Shown in pieces: positions 9,194 through 20,800 of a stretch of DNA of 64,000 nucleotides (within the stretch, counting starts at the first letter, position 1; every line of letters starts with the position of its first letter). The stretch spans positions 158,301-222,300 of the forward strand of contig NZ_JAULRU010000577.1 of the NCBI RefSeq assembly GCF_030518155.1, read 5' to 3'. The position numbers were made by a program, and so were the translations under genes. Below the pieces are notes generated by a model. It had not been told where the DNA came from, ran no database searches, and saw nothing but the letters and a program-made list of their open reading frames with translations. Origin of the DNA: Gilvimarinus gilvus (GTDB taxonomy: Bacteria; Pseudomonadota; Gammaproteobacteria; Pseudomonadales; Cellvibrionaceae).

Positions 9194-10270
9194 ATGCTCG
9201 CTCAGTCCCTTGAGAAAAACACCAAACGCACTGATCCGCCCGCCAAAGGCACGCGCAAACTGCGAAGCGCGCTCGACTGGCTGCTGGAAAAGCTGCTGGC
9301 CGTGTTATTGCTGGTGTTATCGTCGCCCCTGTTTATCGTTCTGCCACTGCTAATCAAATTGCAAGATGGTGGGCCGGCTTTCTACCGTGGCGACCGGCTG
9401 GGGCGCCACAAAGAAACCTTCCAGATGTACAAATTTCGTACATTGGTACCCGATGCGGAAAGCCAGCTTGGCGCTCAGCTGCTCAATCACCAACACCAGC
9501 TGCACACACCCTTAGGTAAGTTCTTGCGCGATGTGCGCGTCGATGAGCTGCCACAGCTATACAATGTATTGCGCGGAGATATGGCTTTTTTCGGGCCGCG
9601 CCCGGAGCGCCAGGCGGTATACGAGGCGCAGTGCGCGCAAATTCCGGGTTACGACAAACGCTTCGCAGTCAAACCTGGCGTTCTCGGGTACTCTCAACTG
9701 TTTACACCCCACAGCGCGCCCAAACGCATGCGAGCAACCATCGACAACAACTACGGTCAGCGCGAGCAAGGGCTGTTACACGAGCTAGGCGTGGTGATCT
9801 ATGCCTTCAGTCACCTTAGCTTCGGACTGGTAAAGCGCGCGAGCCGCTCGGTGCTAAAGCGTTGCGTAATGTTCCGCCACGCCGGTAAAACCCGCGAACG
9901 TCGCCGCCTAAAGCGCGTCAGCCCAGTGGGGGTAGAAGTTGCGCTTTTTACCGATGTACACGCTATGAAAAGGCAAAGGCTAGGGAAAGTAGTTTTGGGC
10001 GATATCAGCGACGAGTGGACCCGCGTCTACTGTGATCAGCCCCTGCCGGAAGAGCCTCTGGTACTGCAGCTGCGCATTGACACCTCGGCTCGCAGATCCA
10101 GAAATGCCACCGACAAACCAAAAACAACCTATTGCCGCGCAAGCGTTGTACGGCAGTTGGAGCGCCCGGGCCATACAGGCCAATACACCTACTTGCTGAA
10201 ATACGAGCCCACTTCGCCCCTCAATCGGTATTTACTAGACAAGTACTTCATCGCCAAAAGCATCTTTTGA
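9194..10270 (+). CDS. Undecaprenyl-phosphate sugar transferase with C-terminal PilZ-like extension
   Basis: 358 residues from ATG 9194 (AGAGG just upstream); starts at 9116/9119 would add 25-26 basic residues. A membrane helix (LLAVLLLVLSSPLFIVLPLL) is followed by the bacterial sugar transferase core: YKFRTLVPDAE, FLRDVRVDELPQLYNVLRGDMAFFGPRPER. The family loads the first sugar phosphate onto undecaprenyl phosphate. Residues about 234-358 are extra: RERRRLKR, a beta-rich stretch and GDISDEWTRV resemble the RXXXR and D/NXSXXG elements of PilZ c-di-GMP domains, with the final Gly missing. The PilZ reading is tentative; the transferase reading is firm. Confidence 0.88.
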   Translation: MLAQSLEKNTKRTDPPAKGTRKLRSALDWLLEKLLAVLLLVLSSPLFIVLPLLIKLQDGGPAFYRGDRLGRHKETFQMYKFRTLVPDAESQLGAQLLNHQHQLHTPLGKFLRDVRVDELPQLYNVLRGDMAFFGPRPERQAVYEAQCAQIPGYDKRFAVKPGVLGYSQLFTPHSAPKRMRATIDNNYGQREQGLLHELGVVIYAFSHLSFGLVKRASRSVLKRCVMFRHAGKTRERRRLKRVSPVGVEVALFTDVHAMKRQRLGKVVLGDISDEWTRVYCDQPLPEEPLVLQLRIDTSARRSRNATDKPKTTYCRASVVRQLERPGHTGQYTYLLKYEPTSPLNRYLLDKYFIAKSIF

Positions 10271-10573
10271 TACGGCGCTCTTAAGTGGGCCGCGCCGGCA
10301 ACACTCGCAATAACGGTGCGGTTCAGATTGCCGCTCCCTATGCCAGAGCCTGCTGGAGGGGCGTGGCATTAACACTTTAGCTATTTTATTGCGCTGTCCC
10401 GGTTGGTTACGTGGATTTCGCTAACCTGCACTGAAACTCAGTCGGCCGCTTTCGCCAGTCAGAGGCAGCGTGCTCTATTTCCAAGCTCGGGCGACATAAA
10501 CACGGTGACGGGTGACGGGTGACGGGTGACGGAATTGTTCGTTACCAGCCCCTCGTCAACCACCCACCGGCTG
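10271..10573. other. Convergent intergenic region with a heptanucleotide array
   Basis: The 303-bp gap lies between the converging sugar transferase and RND pump genes. The only clear structure is the GGTGACG tandem array at 10504-10532. I see no convincing gene or strong terminator hairpin with a T-run. Confidence 0.6.
10504..10532. repeat. 7-bp tandem repeat, GGTGACG x4
   Basis: Four perfect GGTGACG copies plus one base, 41 bp beyond the stop codon of the RND pump gene. It belongs with the other heptad arrays of this window. Confidence 0.95.
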
Positions 10574-13500
10574 TTACCTTCCTCCGTCGTCAGATATATG
10601 ACCTTCCCCATTCGCTCGCTCCCGCCAACGCTTGAGGTCATCCAACACCATAAAAAAGCAGGGGACGACAATCAGCACAATGGCACTGGCAAAAACGATC
10701 CCGAAGCCGAGGGAAATAGCCATCGGAATCAGCTGCGCCGCCTGACGCGAGGTTTCCATAATAATGGGCGAAAGCCCGCCAAAGGTGGTGAGTGTGGTTA
10801 AGAAGATGGGGCGGAAACGCCGCACACTGGCATCACAGATAGCCTGATAGGCGTTTTCGTAATTGGGCATGGTTTTATTGGCGTGATCCACCATAATCAG
10901 CGAGCCATTCACCACCACTCCGGACAGCGCCACAATACCCATCAAACTCACAAGCGACAGGTCGTAACCCAACATCAGGTGACCTATTACCACCCCGATG
11001 ATGCCAAAGGGTATAGCGATCATCACAATCAGTGGTTGCAGGTAACTGCGAAACGCGATGGCGAGCAGCGAGTAAATCACAAACATGGCCATGCCAAATC
11101 CGCCCCAGAGCACCTGGGTAGACTCGCGCATTTCTGACTCACTGCCGCGGAACGTCCAGGTCAAGCCCGGATATTCCGCTCGCAACTGCGGCAGCACCTG
11201 CTCCTTCATGGCAACGGACACCTGACCGAGTGCACTTTGCGGCTCTACATCCATGCCGACGTTAATTACGCGGCGACCATTGCGACGGCTGAGAGAACTA
11301 AACGCCTCAGCCAGGTGCGGCTCGGCTACGTCGTACAGAGGCACTTCTGTGCCGGAGGGAGTGCGAATGATCAAATCATCCAACGTGTGCTGTTGGCGAC
11401 GCTCCTCCAGGGGCAGCTTTACACGCACTTCAATTTCGTTGGTGCCGCGTAACTGGCGAATGGCCACTGCCCCATAAAAGGCATCGCGCACCTGGCGCCC
11501 CACCTCGGTGGGTGTAAGACCCAACAACTCGCCCTCGGGGCGCAGCGTGAAGTTATATTGCAGTTTGCCTTTGTTGTAGTTGTCGTTGACGTTGCGGGTG
11601 TTGGCGTACTCCTCCATCCGCGCTTTGAACACTTGGCTGGCTTCGGCCAGAAGGTCGGTATTGGTGTGGCTCAAGTCCACGCTCAAATCATCACGCCAAC
11701 CGCCGGGGCCGCGCTCGGCTTCGAAGGTTATTTGGTCTACCCCCTCGATATCGCCAATTTCATTGCGCCATAGTTCAATTACTTCTCGGGCGGTTACGTC
11801 CCGTTCATCCGGGGGCAGCATGACAATTTCCACATCGATAAAACTCTTGCCGCGCACGTTGGATTTTATGCCCTCGGCCACTTTGTACAGGTCATGCTTT
11901 TCGAACATCTCGTGGGTCTGCTCGGTAATAGCATTGGCCACTTCCGCCGCCTGCTCCAAAGTGGTACCCACAGGTAGGCGCACGCCAGCTTCAATTTCAT
12001 CGGCGGCCACGCGGGGCATCATGACCATGCCCATATGGTCACTGGTGCCGTACGCACCGGCGATAATCAGTGCTGACACGACCACGCTGATTGTGAAGTA
12101 CCGAACCCGAATGCACTTTTCCACAAACGGCCGATAGCGGTTTTGCACAAAGGCATTGAATTTCTTCGCCAGTGCTTGCTGGCGATCGTGCGCGTAATTT
12201 TCCAGCTTGCCCTTGCGGCCCTTACCACTCTCAGCCAGGTGGGCCGGGAGAATAAACAACGCCTCTACCAAAGAGATGAGCAGCACCGTAATCACCACCA
12301 CGGGAAACGGCCACCAAAATTTGCCCGTGGTACCGGGGATAAACATAACCGGTATAAAAGCCACCACCGTGGTAAGAATGGTAAAAGTCACCGGTGAGGC
12401 AATATCTTTCGTGCCACTGATGGCTGCCTGCAACCGGCCGTAACCACGCTGTCGGTACTCGTAAATATTCTCGCCCACCACGATAGCGTCATCCACCACG
12501 ATGCCCAGCACCACCAAAAAGGCAAACATGGAAATCATGTTGATGCTCACCCCCAGCGCGGGCATAAACAGCACGCCACCCACAAACGAAATGGTCATCC
12601 CCATCATGATCCAGAACGCCAGACGCAGCTCCAGAAAGATGGTCAGAATGGTGAGCACAATCAAAATGGCCAACCCGCCATTGCCGAGCAGCAACATTAA
12701 ACGGTCGCTAAAGTCTTCGGCGTTGTTGCTGTCAATTCGGTGATGGACACCCTCCGGCAGCGTGGTATCCAGCTCTTTTAACACGCGCTCGACGGCGGCG
12801 GAAATTTCCAGCGGCGATTGATTACCCACCCGGAAGATATTCACTTCCACCGATGGCTGTTTGTTAAACTGCGAGTGAAAACCGGTCTCTTCAAAGCCAT
12901 CATCAATGTTGGCGATATCGCCCAGGGTGACTCTCGCCCCGGACTCGGTCGTGACAACCGGAATACCGGCAAACTCCTCGGCCCACTGCTTGCGCTCGTT
13001 CATACGCAGCAGTATTTCACCCCGGCTAGTTTCCACCGATCCGGCGGGCACGTCGCGACCGGAGGCTTCAATCATTCGCGCTACCTCGCCCAACGTGAGG
13101 TTGTAGCGGCGCAACTGCTCGCGAGGTATTTCCACATGAGTGAGATAACCCGGCACCCACCCCAAATCCACCTGGGTGATTTCGGGCTCGGTCAGTAAGC
13201 GGTCGCGCAGGTTTTCCGCCAGTTTGCGCAAGCTCCACACGTCAATGTCACCATAGAGACCGACTTCCATGACCTCACGCAAATTGTCGCGAATGCGCAC
13301 TTCTGGATCTTCGGCGTCGTCAGGGAAAGTGCGAACGCGGTTCACCGCCTGGTCGACTTCCTGAAACGCTTTCATACGGTCGGCGCCCGCTACCAGCTCC
13401 AGGCTGACCCGGCCCCAGCCCTCGCGCGCCTCTGAGGTCATTTCCTTGATACCCTGCACGCCGCGCACCGAGCTCTCAATGGGCTGCAAGATGCCCTGCT

Positions 13501-13711
13501 CCACCTCTTCCGGTGATGCGCCCGGGTAACGGACATCCACCTCGACAACATCGATTTCAAACTCGGGAAAGACTTCCTTTTGCATGGCAAATGCCATGTA
13601 CAAACCGCCCGCCAGCAAAATAATCATCAGCAGGTTCGCCGCGATGGAGTTGCGCGCCATCCACTCAATGGGGCCGTGCGATACCGGACCTTTCTGATTG
13701 TCTGCACTCAT
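10574..13711 (-). CDS. RND efflux transporter, inner-membrane subunit (AcrB/HAE1-like)
   Basis: 1045 residues, the usual RND length. N-terminal helix ([21 protein letters not shown]), then a periplasmic porter domain, a central block of helices with [17 protein letters not shown] (paired Asp of the proton relay on TM4), a second porter half ([12 protein letters not shown]), and a last helix set with [25 protein letters not shown]. It exports small molecules from periplasm or membrane using proton flow. The ATG overlaps the adaptor stop codon (TAATG), so the two are translated together. No outer-membrane factor or regulator is adjacent; a TolC-type channel encoded elsewhere is expected. Substrate unknown. 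Confidence 0.95.
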   Translation of the reverse strand: MSADNQKGPVSHGPIEWMARNSIAANLLMIILLAGGLYMAFAMQKEVFPEFEIDVVEVDVRYPGASPEEVEQGILQPIESSVRGVQGIKEMTSEAREGWGRVSLELVAGADRMKAFQEVDQAVNRVRTFPDDAEDPEVRIRDNLREVMEVGLYGDIDVWSLRKLAENLRDRLLTEPEITQVDLGWVPGYLTHVEIPREQLRRYNLTLGEVARMIEASGRDVPAGSVETSRGEILLRMNERKQWAEEFAGIPVVTTESGARVTLGDIANIDDGFEETGFHSQFNKQPSVEVNIFRVGNQSPLEISAAVERVLKELDTTLPEGVHHRIDSNNAEDFSDRLMLLLGNGGLAILIVLTILTIFLELRLAFWIMMGMTISFVGGVLFMPALGVSINMISMFAFLVVLGIVVDDAIVVGENIYEYRQRGYGRLQAAISGTKDIASPVTFTILTTVVAFIPVMFIPGTTGKFWWPFPVVVITVLLISLVEALFILPAHLAESGKGRKGKLENYAHDRQQALAKKFNAFVQNRYRPFVEKCIRVRYFTISVVVSALIIAGAYGTSDHMGMVMMPRVAADEIEAGVRLPVGTTLEQAAEVANAITEQTHEMFEKHDLYKVAEGIKSNVRGKSFIDVEIVMLPPDERDVTAREVIELWRNEIGDIEGVDQITFEAERGPGGWRDDLSVDLSHTNTDLLAEASQVFKARMEEYANTRNVNDNYNKGKLQYNFTLRPEGELLGLTPTEVGRQVRDAFYGAVAIRQLRGTNEIEVRVKLPLEERRQQHTLDDLIIRTPSGTEVPLYDVAEPHLAEAFSSLSRRNGRRVINVGMDVEPQSALGQVSVAMKEQVLPQLRAEYPGLTWTFRGSESEMRESTQVLWGGFGMAMFVIYSLLAIAFRSYLQPLIVMIAIPFGIIGVVIGHLMLGYDLSLVSLMGIVALSGVVVNGSLIMVDHANKTMPNYENAYQAICDASVRRFRPIFLTTLTTFGGLSPIIMETSRQAAQLIPMAISLGFGIVFASAIVLIVVPCFFMVLDDLKRWRERANGEGHISDDGGR

Positions 13712-14895
13712 TACTGTGCCCCTTCAGCCAAACGCAGTGCGGCACCGTCCTGGATACGTGCGAGGTTGGTGGTGACGACACGATCGCCATCACTGAGCCC
13801 GTCGCGCACATAAATATGCTCGGCATCCATAAAGGCAATATCCAGCTCCCGAATAGAGAGCTCACCGTCCTGATACACCCACGCGGTATCGTTTTTGCGC
13901 AAGTATTCCCGCTTCAGGCGCACCACATCTTGCAGTGGCTCGGCGGTGATACGGCTCTCCACATAGCTGCCCAGCACCAGCGGCATCTTGCCGGCGTTCT
14001 CCTCGTTGCGGGCCTGAGGGTCATCCACTTCAATCAGCATGCGGAGCATCCGCGACTGCTCGTCCAGCTCGCCGACCAGCGACAGAACTTTACCTTCGCG
14101 TATTTGCCCTTCCGGCCAGGCGGAGCGATCGCGCAGCTCCACGGTCAACTCATCCACCGCATCAATATTGGGCATTTTTGCCAGAGGGACGGTCGCCACA
14201 ACCCAGTAGCGCTCGATACCCACCAATCGAGCCAGTGCATTGCCCGGAGCGACTTGAGAGCCCACATTGACCGCGCGGGAGACGATCTGAGCGTCAAAGG
14301 GGGCGGTCACTTCGGTGCGCTGCAAGTCCAGCGCAGCCCTATCCACCCGAGCTTCGGCCGCCTTGAGCTCGGCCCGGGCCGCGTCCAGCTGGGGCTTACG
14401 AAGTATCAGCGCCTCTTGCATGGCGGGCAGATTACGCCCCAGCTGACGATATTCCTGCTCGGCCGCCACCTGCTCACCCTGCTCGATTTCCAGCGCGGCC
14501 TGAGCCTGGGCCAACTCGCTTTGGCGAGACGCGAGCTCGATCTCGTAATCGGCCCGGTCAATGGTGACCAACACTTCGTCTTTCGTTACAAAAGCGCCCG
14601 GACGGAAATTCTCCGAACGTGCATTTACCCGGCCGCTCACTCGCGGCTGCAGGGTGACCTCCTGCGAGGGCGACACCGAACCCATGCTGACAATGACCGG
14701 GCGATAAGTACCCCGGCTGACCGGCAACACATCCACCAGCATGGCGGTGCGCTTGGTCGCGCCTTCGCGCTGCGCCTCGGGCTCGCTTTTGACAATGGCA
14801 TAGGAGGCAAGTAGCCCCGCCGCTATGACCGAGACGCACCCGATTAGCATTTGTTTGACGGGCATGGCGGGCTGAGGCTCTTTGGCATTGCTCAT
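13711..14895 (-). CDS. RND periplasmic adaptor (membrane fusion protein, HlyD/AcrA family)
   Basis: 394 residues. Short cytoplasmic start, one membrane anchor ([22 protein letters not shown]), lipoyl half-motif near residue 80 ([24 protein letters not shown]), a coiled-coil hairpin at about 115-190 ([27 protein letters not shown]), the second lipoyl half ([19 protein letters not shown]), then a beta-barrel. It bridges the RND pump and an outer-membrane channel. GGAG lies 7 bp before the start. It is first gene of a two-gene operon with the pump. Confidence 0.94.
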   Translation of the reverse strand: MSNAKEPQPAMPVKQMLIGCVSVIAAGLLASYAIVKSEPEAQREGATKRTAMLVDVLPVSRGTYRPVIVSMGSVSPSQEVTLQPRVSGRVNARSENFRPGAFVTKDEVLVTIDRADYEIELASRQSELAQAQAALEIEQGEQVAAEQEYRQLGRNLPAMQEALILRKPQLDAARAELKAAEARVDRAALDLQRTEVTAPFDAQIVSRAVNVGSQVAPGNALARLVGIERYWVVATVPLAKMPNIDAVDELTVELRDRSAWPEGQIREGKVLSLVGELDEQSRMLRMLIEVDDPQARNEENAGKMPLVLGSYVESRITAEPLQDVVRLKREYLRKNDTAWVYQDGELSIRELDIAFMDAEHIYVRDGLSDGDRVVTTNLARIQDGAALRLAEGAQ

Positions 14896-15300
14896 TCAGT
14901 ATCTCCGGCTGATGGATGCGGTGACTCATTGTTCATACAAGCCCCCAAACACGGTGGAATACGGCAGCTCGGTCGCTACCGATTACCATGAGGGTAATGA
15001 GTATCAGTTATTATGCGCCAAGCAAGGGGTAAGATGCTGCTTTCAGGCGAAAGCGAAGCTCAAAGAAATGTAAAATCGCTCACATCGAGCGCCAAATTTC
15101 ACGCACTCGTGCCCCGCCATCGAGGCCTAGACGGGGCGCTTGCAAGATATAATCATACGTATTTATACGACCGATCAAGCCCGTGGCATCACCCAGCCGG
15201 AGTTAGAACCGGATCGGAAATATAGGCAGCAACAGCGTTTTTGAGAGGTTGGAGCGCCAGCCACATCCCCTATCGTCCCGGCCCATCTCTTACTGTTTGC

Positions 15301-15321
15301 CTCCGACGTCAGGCCTCAGAG
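15301..15321 (-). repeat. Degenerate heptad tract, acs side
   Basis: Read on the minus strand, three units follow one another (CTCTGAG GCCTGAC GTCGGAG), matching the GTCTGAN/GTCGGAN family seen after panD, dnaB and glyA. It lies about 200 bp beyond the acs stop in the sense direction of acs. Confidence 0.5.
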
Positions 15322-15471
15322 ATTCCACGTTCCGCGCCACTATTTCCGCCGAGAATGTTTTTCCCAGCTTTCCTCGCGCCTCGGATCGCTCTTTTTAAGC
15401 TACAAAAAGCACCGGCGCGAACCTGCCCGACGCTTAAAAAGTTGGTATCTTTTCCCGTCAGCGGGCAACGG

Positions 15472-15496
15472 CCGCCCGCCGCTGGACGGCGGGCGG
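15472..15496. terminator. Strong GC hairpin downstream of acs
   Basis: A perfect 10-bp stem CCGCCCGCCG/CGGCGGGCGG with a 5-base loop, 24 bp past the acs stop. There is no T-run after it in the acs direction, so it may be an mRNA 3' stabiliser or weak terminator. Confidence 0.55.
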
Positions 15497-15519
15497 AACA
15501 ACCGGGCCAGCTCCTCCTG

Positions 15520-17457
15520 CTAGCGATTGGCCCTGTGCTCGATCAACTCATCCACCACTGAAGGGTCGGCCAGAGTTGATGTATCCCCTAAAGTATCCAG
15601 CTCATTGGCCGCAATCTTGCGCAAAATGCGGCGCATGATCTTACCCGAGCGCGTTTTCGGTAGGCCGGGTGCCCACTGAATAATATCGGGCTTAGCAATG
15701 GCTCCAATTTCTTGCACGCACAGCTTCAGCAGCGCCTTTTTCAGCTCATCATCGGGCTCAACACCGTTCATAGGTGTCACATAAGCGTAAATACCCTGCC
15801 CTTTAATATCGTGTGGATAGCCGACAACGGCCGCCTCGGCAATGCTGTCGTGCAATACCAACGCGCTTTCCACCTCGGCCGTACCCATGCGGTGACCAGA
15901 GACATTAAGCACGTCGTCGACCCGGCCGGTAATCCAAAAGTAGCCGTCCTCGTCGCGCCGCGCGCCGTCACCGGTAAAGTAGTAACCCGGATAGGTTGAG
16001 TAATAAGTGTCAATGCAGCGCTGATGGTCACCGTAGACAGTGCGAATTTGACTCGGCCAGCTGGCCTTAATGGCGAGGCTCCCCTCACCCGCACCCTCGA
16101 TCTCATTGCCTTCCGCATCCAACAGTACGGGCTGCACCCCAAAAAAGGGCATGGTGCAGGAGCCAGGTTTAAGGTCAGTAGCCCCGGGCAGCGGTGTCAT
16201 CATATGCGCACCGGTTTCGGTCTGCCACCAGGTATCCATAATCGGGCAGCGCTCGTCGCCGACCACCTTGTGATACCACTCCCAGGCCTCTGGGTTAATA
16301 GGCTCGCCAACACTGCCCAAAATACGCAGAGATTTGCGCGAAGTTTTGGTGACAAAATCATTACCCGCCCCCATCAAAGCGCGCACCGCTGTAGGCGCCG
16401 TGTAGAAACTGTTAACACCATGCTTGTCGACCACCTGCCAGCAACGCGAAGCGTCCGGATAAGTAGGCACACCTTCAAACATTAAGCTCGTGGTGCCATT
16501 GGCCAGAGGGCCGTAAACAATGTAACTGTGCCCGGTTACCCAGCCGACATCCGCCGTACACCAGTAGATATCTCCCTCACGTATATCAAAAACATACTTG
16601 TGAGTCATAGCGGCTTGCAATAGGTAGCCGCCGGTAGTGTGCAACACGCCTTTGGGCTTACCGGTTGAACCGGAGGTGTAGAGAATAAAGAGCGGATCTT
16701 CCGAGTCCATCCACTCAGGTTCGCACTCGGCCGGCACCTGCTCGACGGCATCGCGATACCACACATCTCTGTTATCGTCCCAGGCAATATCGCCCGCCGT
16801 GCGTTTCACCACCAGGCAGGTGTGTACGTCCGGGCAGCCAGCCAACGCTTTATCGGCATTCGCCTTAAGTGGCACCTTGCGGCCGCCGCGTAAACCTTCA
16901 TCAGCGGTGATCAGCACGCGGCAATCGGCATTGTTAATACGATCTTTCAACGCGTCGGGAGAGAAGCCGCCAAATACCACTGAGTGCACAGCACCGATAC
17001 GCGCGCAAGCCAACATGGCATAGCAAGCCTCGGGAATCATCGGTAGATACAGGCAAACACGATCGCCCTTTTTAACACCGCGCTCGCGCAACACATTGGC
17101 CAGGCGACACACTTCTTCGTGCAGCTCTTTATAGGTAATGAGCTGATCTTCGGTGGGGTCGTCTCCTTCCCAAATGATCGCCACCTGATCGCCGCGCGAT
17201 TCCAAATGACGGTCAATACAGTTCACACTGACGTTAAGCTTGCCTCCTAAAAACCAGCTAACTTCGCCTTTTTTTAAGTCGCTTTTACTGACTGTGTGCC
17301 ATTTTTCATTCCAGTCCAGAAGCTCCTCAGCCTGCTCCGCCCAGAATTGATCTGGATGCTCTACCGATTGCTGATACATCTGTTGGTAGCGATCCTTATC
17401 AATCGCGGCCAACCCTTTTAAGGCGTCCGGCACCGGGTATACGTGCTGCTCGGTCAT
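15520..17457 (-). CDS. acs: Acetyl-CoA synthetase (AMP-forming)
   Basis: 645 residues, typical for Acs. The P-loop [19 protein letters not shown] lies near residue 265, the acetyl-pocket segment [12 protein letters not shown] and the WWQTETG motif follow, and the C-terminal acetylation motif [11 protein letters not shown] holds the regulatory lysine. It converts acetate, ATP and CoA to acetyl-CoA via acetyl-AMP in the cytoplasm. It is transcribed alone; the 424-bp upstream gap is shared with the divergent G8 lipoprotein gene. In relatives Acs activity is controlled by lysine acetylation at the conserved PKTRSGK site. Confidence 0.97.
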   Translation of the reverse strand: MTEQHVYPVPDALKGLAAIDKDRYQQMYQQSVEHPDQFWAEQAEELLDWNEKWHTVSKSDLKKGEVSWFLGGKLNVSVNCIDRHLESRGDQVAIIWEGDDPTEDQLITYKELHEEVCRLANVLRERGVKKGDRVCLYLPMIPEACYAMLACARIGAVHSVVFGGFSPDALKDRINNADCRVLITADEGLRGGRKVPLKANADKALAGCPDVHTCLVVKRTAGDIAWDDNRDVWYRDAVEQVPAECEPEWMDSEDPLFILYTSGSTGKPKGVLHTTGGYLLQAAMTHKYVFDIREGDIYWCTADVGWVTGHSYIVYGPLANGTTSLMFEGVPTYPDASRCWQVVDKHGVNSFYTAPTAVRALMGAGNDFVTKTSRKSLRILGSVGEPINPEAWEWYHKVVGDERCPIMDTWWQTETGAHMMTPLPGATDLKPGSCTMPFFGVQPVLLDAEGNEIEGAGEGSLAIKASWPSQIRTVYGDHQRCIDTYYSTYPGYYFTGDGARRDEDGYFWITGRVDDVLNVSGHRMGTAEVESALVLHDSIAEAAVVGYPHDIKGQGIYAYVTPMNGVEPDDELKKALLKLCVQEIGAIAKPDIIQWAPGLPKTRSGKIMRRILRKIAANELDTLGDTSTLADPSVVDELIEHRANR

Positions 17458-17714
17458 ACATCATCTCCGCACTTATTGCTGTTATAGGGAGGCTAGCTCA
17501 AGCCCAACGGGCATGAGTGTCTCATTAATGTTATTCCAGTGAGCAAAGCTTACCAGCGTTGAAGCCGTTTCGCCACGGACAACGTTGTCTGTGGCGTATG
17601 GATTTACTATTGGTTAACTCTTTCGATACCAGCTGTCAAACGAAGATCCCATTATTGTGGGTACTGGCTCACATTTGTTCATTCAATAAATCAATACAAT
17701 ACACCTCACGATAT

Positions 17715-17728
17715 TGATAACGCTATCA
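17715..17728. promoter_or_regulatory. LacI-family operator-like palindrome 1
   Basis: TGATAACGCTATCA: perfect 5-bp arms TGATA/TATCA around a CG-centred core, the general shape of LacI/GalR-family operators. It lies 154 bp before the G8 lipoprotein GTG and 258 bp before acs. Regulator not in the window. Confidence 0.5.
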
Positions 17729-17799
17729 GCCCAAATTAAATCAATTTATCTGAAATGCTTTAGCCTCCGAAAAGCGACTCATCTTCCATTAGATGATTA

Positions 17800-17813
17800 T
17801 GGTAGCGCTGTCA
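17800..17813. promoter_or_regulatory. LacI-family operator-like palindrome 2
   Basis: TGGTAGCGCTGTCA, close to the TGGTAGCGCTAWCA operators described for sugar-utilisation LacI regulators of Xanthomonas and Caulobacter. It is 69 bp before the G8 lipoprotein start, a sensible place for repression. The spacing to site 1 is 85 bp, about eight helical turns. Confidence 0.55.
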
Positions 17814-17881
17814 CAAGAAAAATAGACAATCATTTTTGGCCAACACTAATCGAATAGCGAAGCAAAAACAGGGAGCAGGCT

Positions 17882-20800
17882 GTGGGAATTAAAGTTCTGG
17901 TATTAAGTTTATGCAGTTTTTTACTAGCCGCTTGTGGCGGCGGCTCGGGCACGGATACAGGAGGTGGCTCAAGCGGCACCAACCAACCTCCCGCCGTTGC
18001 CGAAGAACCAGAGGCAGAACCAGAGCAAGAGCTGCCCGCTGAGCGCTATACCGCCCGTGTTGAGTACACTGGCGAAGGCAATATCTATCCCTCCGAGCGC
18101 AACGTGACAGAAGGGTTTAGCACTTGGTTCAACGTTCACGTGCCGGAAGGGTTGAGCCTGGCGAGCATCAGCGGCTGTAACGGCCACCTTGAGGGAGATC
18201 GTTACCATACTCAACCCATGAGCGAAGATTGCACAATTACCGGCGAATTCACCTCGGCACCCCCTATAGGGGGCGGTACAGGTGAAGAGTTAACGCCAGG
18301 TGATAACTCGAGTTCGAGTAGCTCTAGCTCGATCTCCAGTTCCAGCATTAGTTCTAGTTCCAGCTCAGTATCCTCGAGCATTGAATCATCTAGCTCGGAA
18401 TCTTCCAGTTCAGTATCCTCGAGCATTGAGTCATCTAGCTCAGAATCTTCCAGTTCAGTATCCTCGAGCGTTGAGTCATCTAGCTCAGAATCTTCCAGTT
18501 CTGTACCTGCAAGCTCCGAATCCTCTAGCTCCAGCCTTAGCTCTAGTTCCAGCTCGATCTCCAGTTCTAGCTCTAGCAGTAGCTCGGCTGTTGCTACCGT
18601 GCCATTCAGTGAAAACAGTGCATGCTCGCAAACAGCGTCGTCGCCAGACTCAACGGCCGAATTACCTGCCATGAGCGACAGCCCAATGAATCACACAATT
18701 GCCGCCAAAATGGCCGAACATATGTCCGCCCACGCGCTGGTTGCCTATGAGGATGCCACCCACGCCACAATCGCAGACGGCGACTGGTGTGACCCAGGCA
18801 TTTGGCACAACGGCGCAGTACCCGGCGATGGCGCCAGAGCTGTTATCGCCACCAGCCACAATGTCACTTATTCGCTGGTCGACACAGCTCGATTGCATAC
18901 TTTACGGGTCGACGGTGAGCTAAGCTTTGCCACCAACGAGGACACTCGCCTAACGCTAGACACCTTATTTGTGGACCCTCGGGGCACCTTAACCATCGGC
19001 ACTGAAAGTCAGCCGGTTCACTCTTCGGCCAAAGCTGAAATAATCATTGCTGCCAACGGCGATATCGATGTGAGCTGGGACCCGCTATTACTCAGTCGCG
19101 GCGTCATTGTGCACGGCACACTGAATGTTCACGGCGCGGCAAAGGCTCCACACCTAAAACTGAGCAGCGACGTCTTTACCGGCAACAATACCATTAGCCT
19201 GCAATCTCCACCCCAGGGTTGGCGCGTGGGTGACACGCTCGTGGTAACAGGTACGCGGTTTTCCGGCTGGAAGTGGGACAACGACATTCGCGCCGTTCGC
19301 TACCACGGCACGCAAGACGAAGTACGCACCATTACTCAGGTTAGCGGCACGACTGTGACCCTCAATGAACCGCTAGAATTTGACCACAGCTCCCCCCGCA
19401 GCGACCTAAAAGCAAGCATTGGTAATTTCACCCGCAACGTGCGATTTGTAACCGAGAGTGCTGACACTGTGCCCGTGCATCAGCGCGGCCACGTGATGTT
19501 TATGCACAACGATGAAATTGACGTGCGCTACGCCGAATTCTTTCAACTGGGCCGTACCGATAAGTCGCAAACCAACACGGAAGCCGTTGATGTAGACATC
19601 ATGCGCCCGGATACCAACGTGCGCGGGCGCTACAGCTTTCACTTTCACCGCTCAGGCACCCAGGATCAAGCGAACCCAGCGGTTGGTTTAGGTAACGCCG
19701 TGTTTGGCTCGCCTGGCTGGGGCTATGTGCACCACGACAGTCACGCCATACTGCACAATAACGTTAGCTACGACACTTTTGGCGCCGGCTTTGTCGCCGA
19801 AACCGGCAACGAAACAGGTGCATGGACCGATAACCTAGCGATCAAGGCGCAGGGAATAAACGGTTCTTACAACCCCAAAAACAACAACGACATCTCGACT
19901 TTTGACATTGCCCGCAGTGGCGATGGCTTTTGGTTTCAAGGGCGTCTGGTCGCGTCAGTGGGGAATATCGCCTCCAGTGTGAATCGTGGCTTTACCTATT
20001 TTCACCGCGACAGCTCGGGCACCATGATTCGTCTTGACCCATCCCTTTTTATGGCGCCCCAGGCGCTTGGACTCGGACGCGATGCATCTGCGGATGACAT
20101 CCCGATTCGCCACTTTCACGGCAACGAAGCCTATGCAAGTACGGTGGGCGTGTTTGTGGTGAAAGCGAATCCTCGCCAGGAGCACGACATTTACACAGTA
20201 ATGAGCGATTTTGTTGCCTGGGAGGTAAAAACCGGCGCCTCCATCGAGTACACATCCCATTACCTGCTGCGTGATTTCGATGTCATTGGTTTAACCAACG
20301 AAGCCTTCCGCCATGCTGACTACGGTATTGAGTTCGGTCGCAACACCACCGATATGGTCGTGCGAGATTCGCGCATTGACGGCTTTGAGGTAGGCATTGA
20401 TCTGAGCAAGGATCACGTCAGCAGCAACCCAACCGGGCTGGATCAGTTTGTTGTTATCGGCGGTTCGATTTCCGGGGTAACGACAATGTATGAAGAACAC
20501 GATGACAGCGACCTGATCATACAAAACAGTGACCTCCAATCCGACCGCTTCGAACTTAACTTTAATGACTTAAATGCGGAAGGTCACTACGAATATTTAA
20601 GCGCGGCCACCACAGCGGGTACTGGCATAAATTTTAGTGGCACGAAAACGGACAGTATTGGGACAAACCCAATTCCAGCCGGCTACGACTCGCTGGGCAT
20701 GGACAGCACCGACATGATTGCTCTGGTCGAGCAGGCGGGCTACTACCAAACCAACGATGGTAAGCACTACACCGTTAAGTGGGAGTATTTTAGCGACCGC

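Larger units (their letters stand above)
14896..15519. other. Intergenic region upstream of the RND operon
   Basis: 624 bp between the RND adaptor start and the end of acs. It should carry the RND operon promoter near 14900-15000. It also contains a degenerate heptad tract (15301-15321) and a GC hairpin (15472-15496). Small ORFs here are not convincing. Confidence 0.5.

Noticed and set aside
13816..14814. Long plus-strand ORF (332 codons) opposite the RND adaptor
   Set aside because: It is an antisense frame of a well-supported coding gene with GC-rich third positions; it shows no domain.
18211..18672. Antisense ORF rich in Glu/Leu/Asp (ELEDSELDDS repeats)
   Set aside because: It is the complement of the poly-serine linker; Ser codons read backwards give Glu/Leu/Asp codons with no stops.
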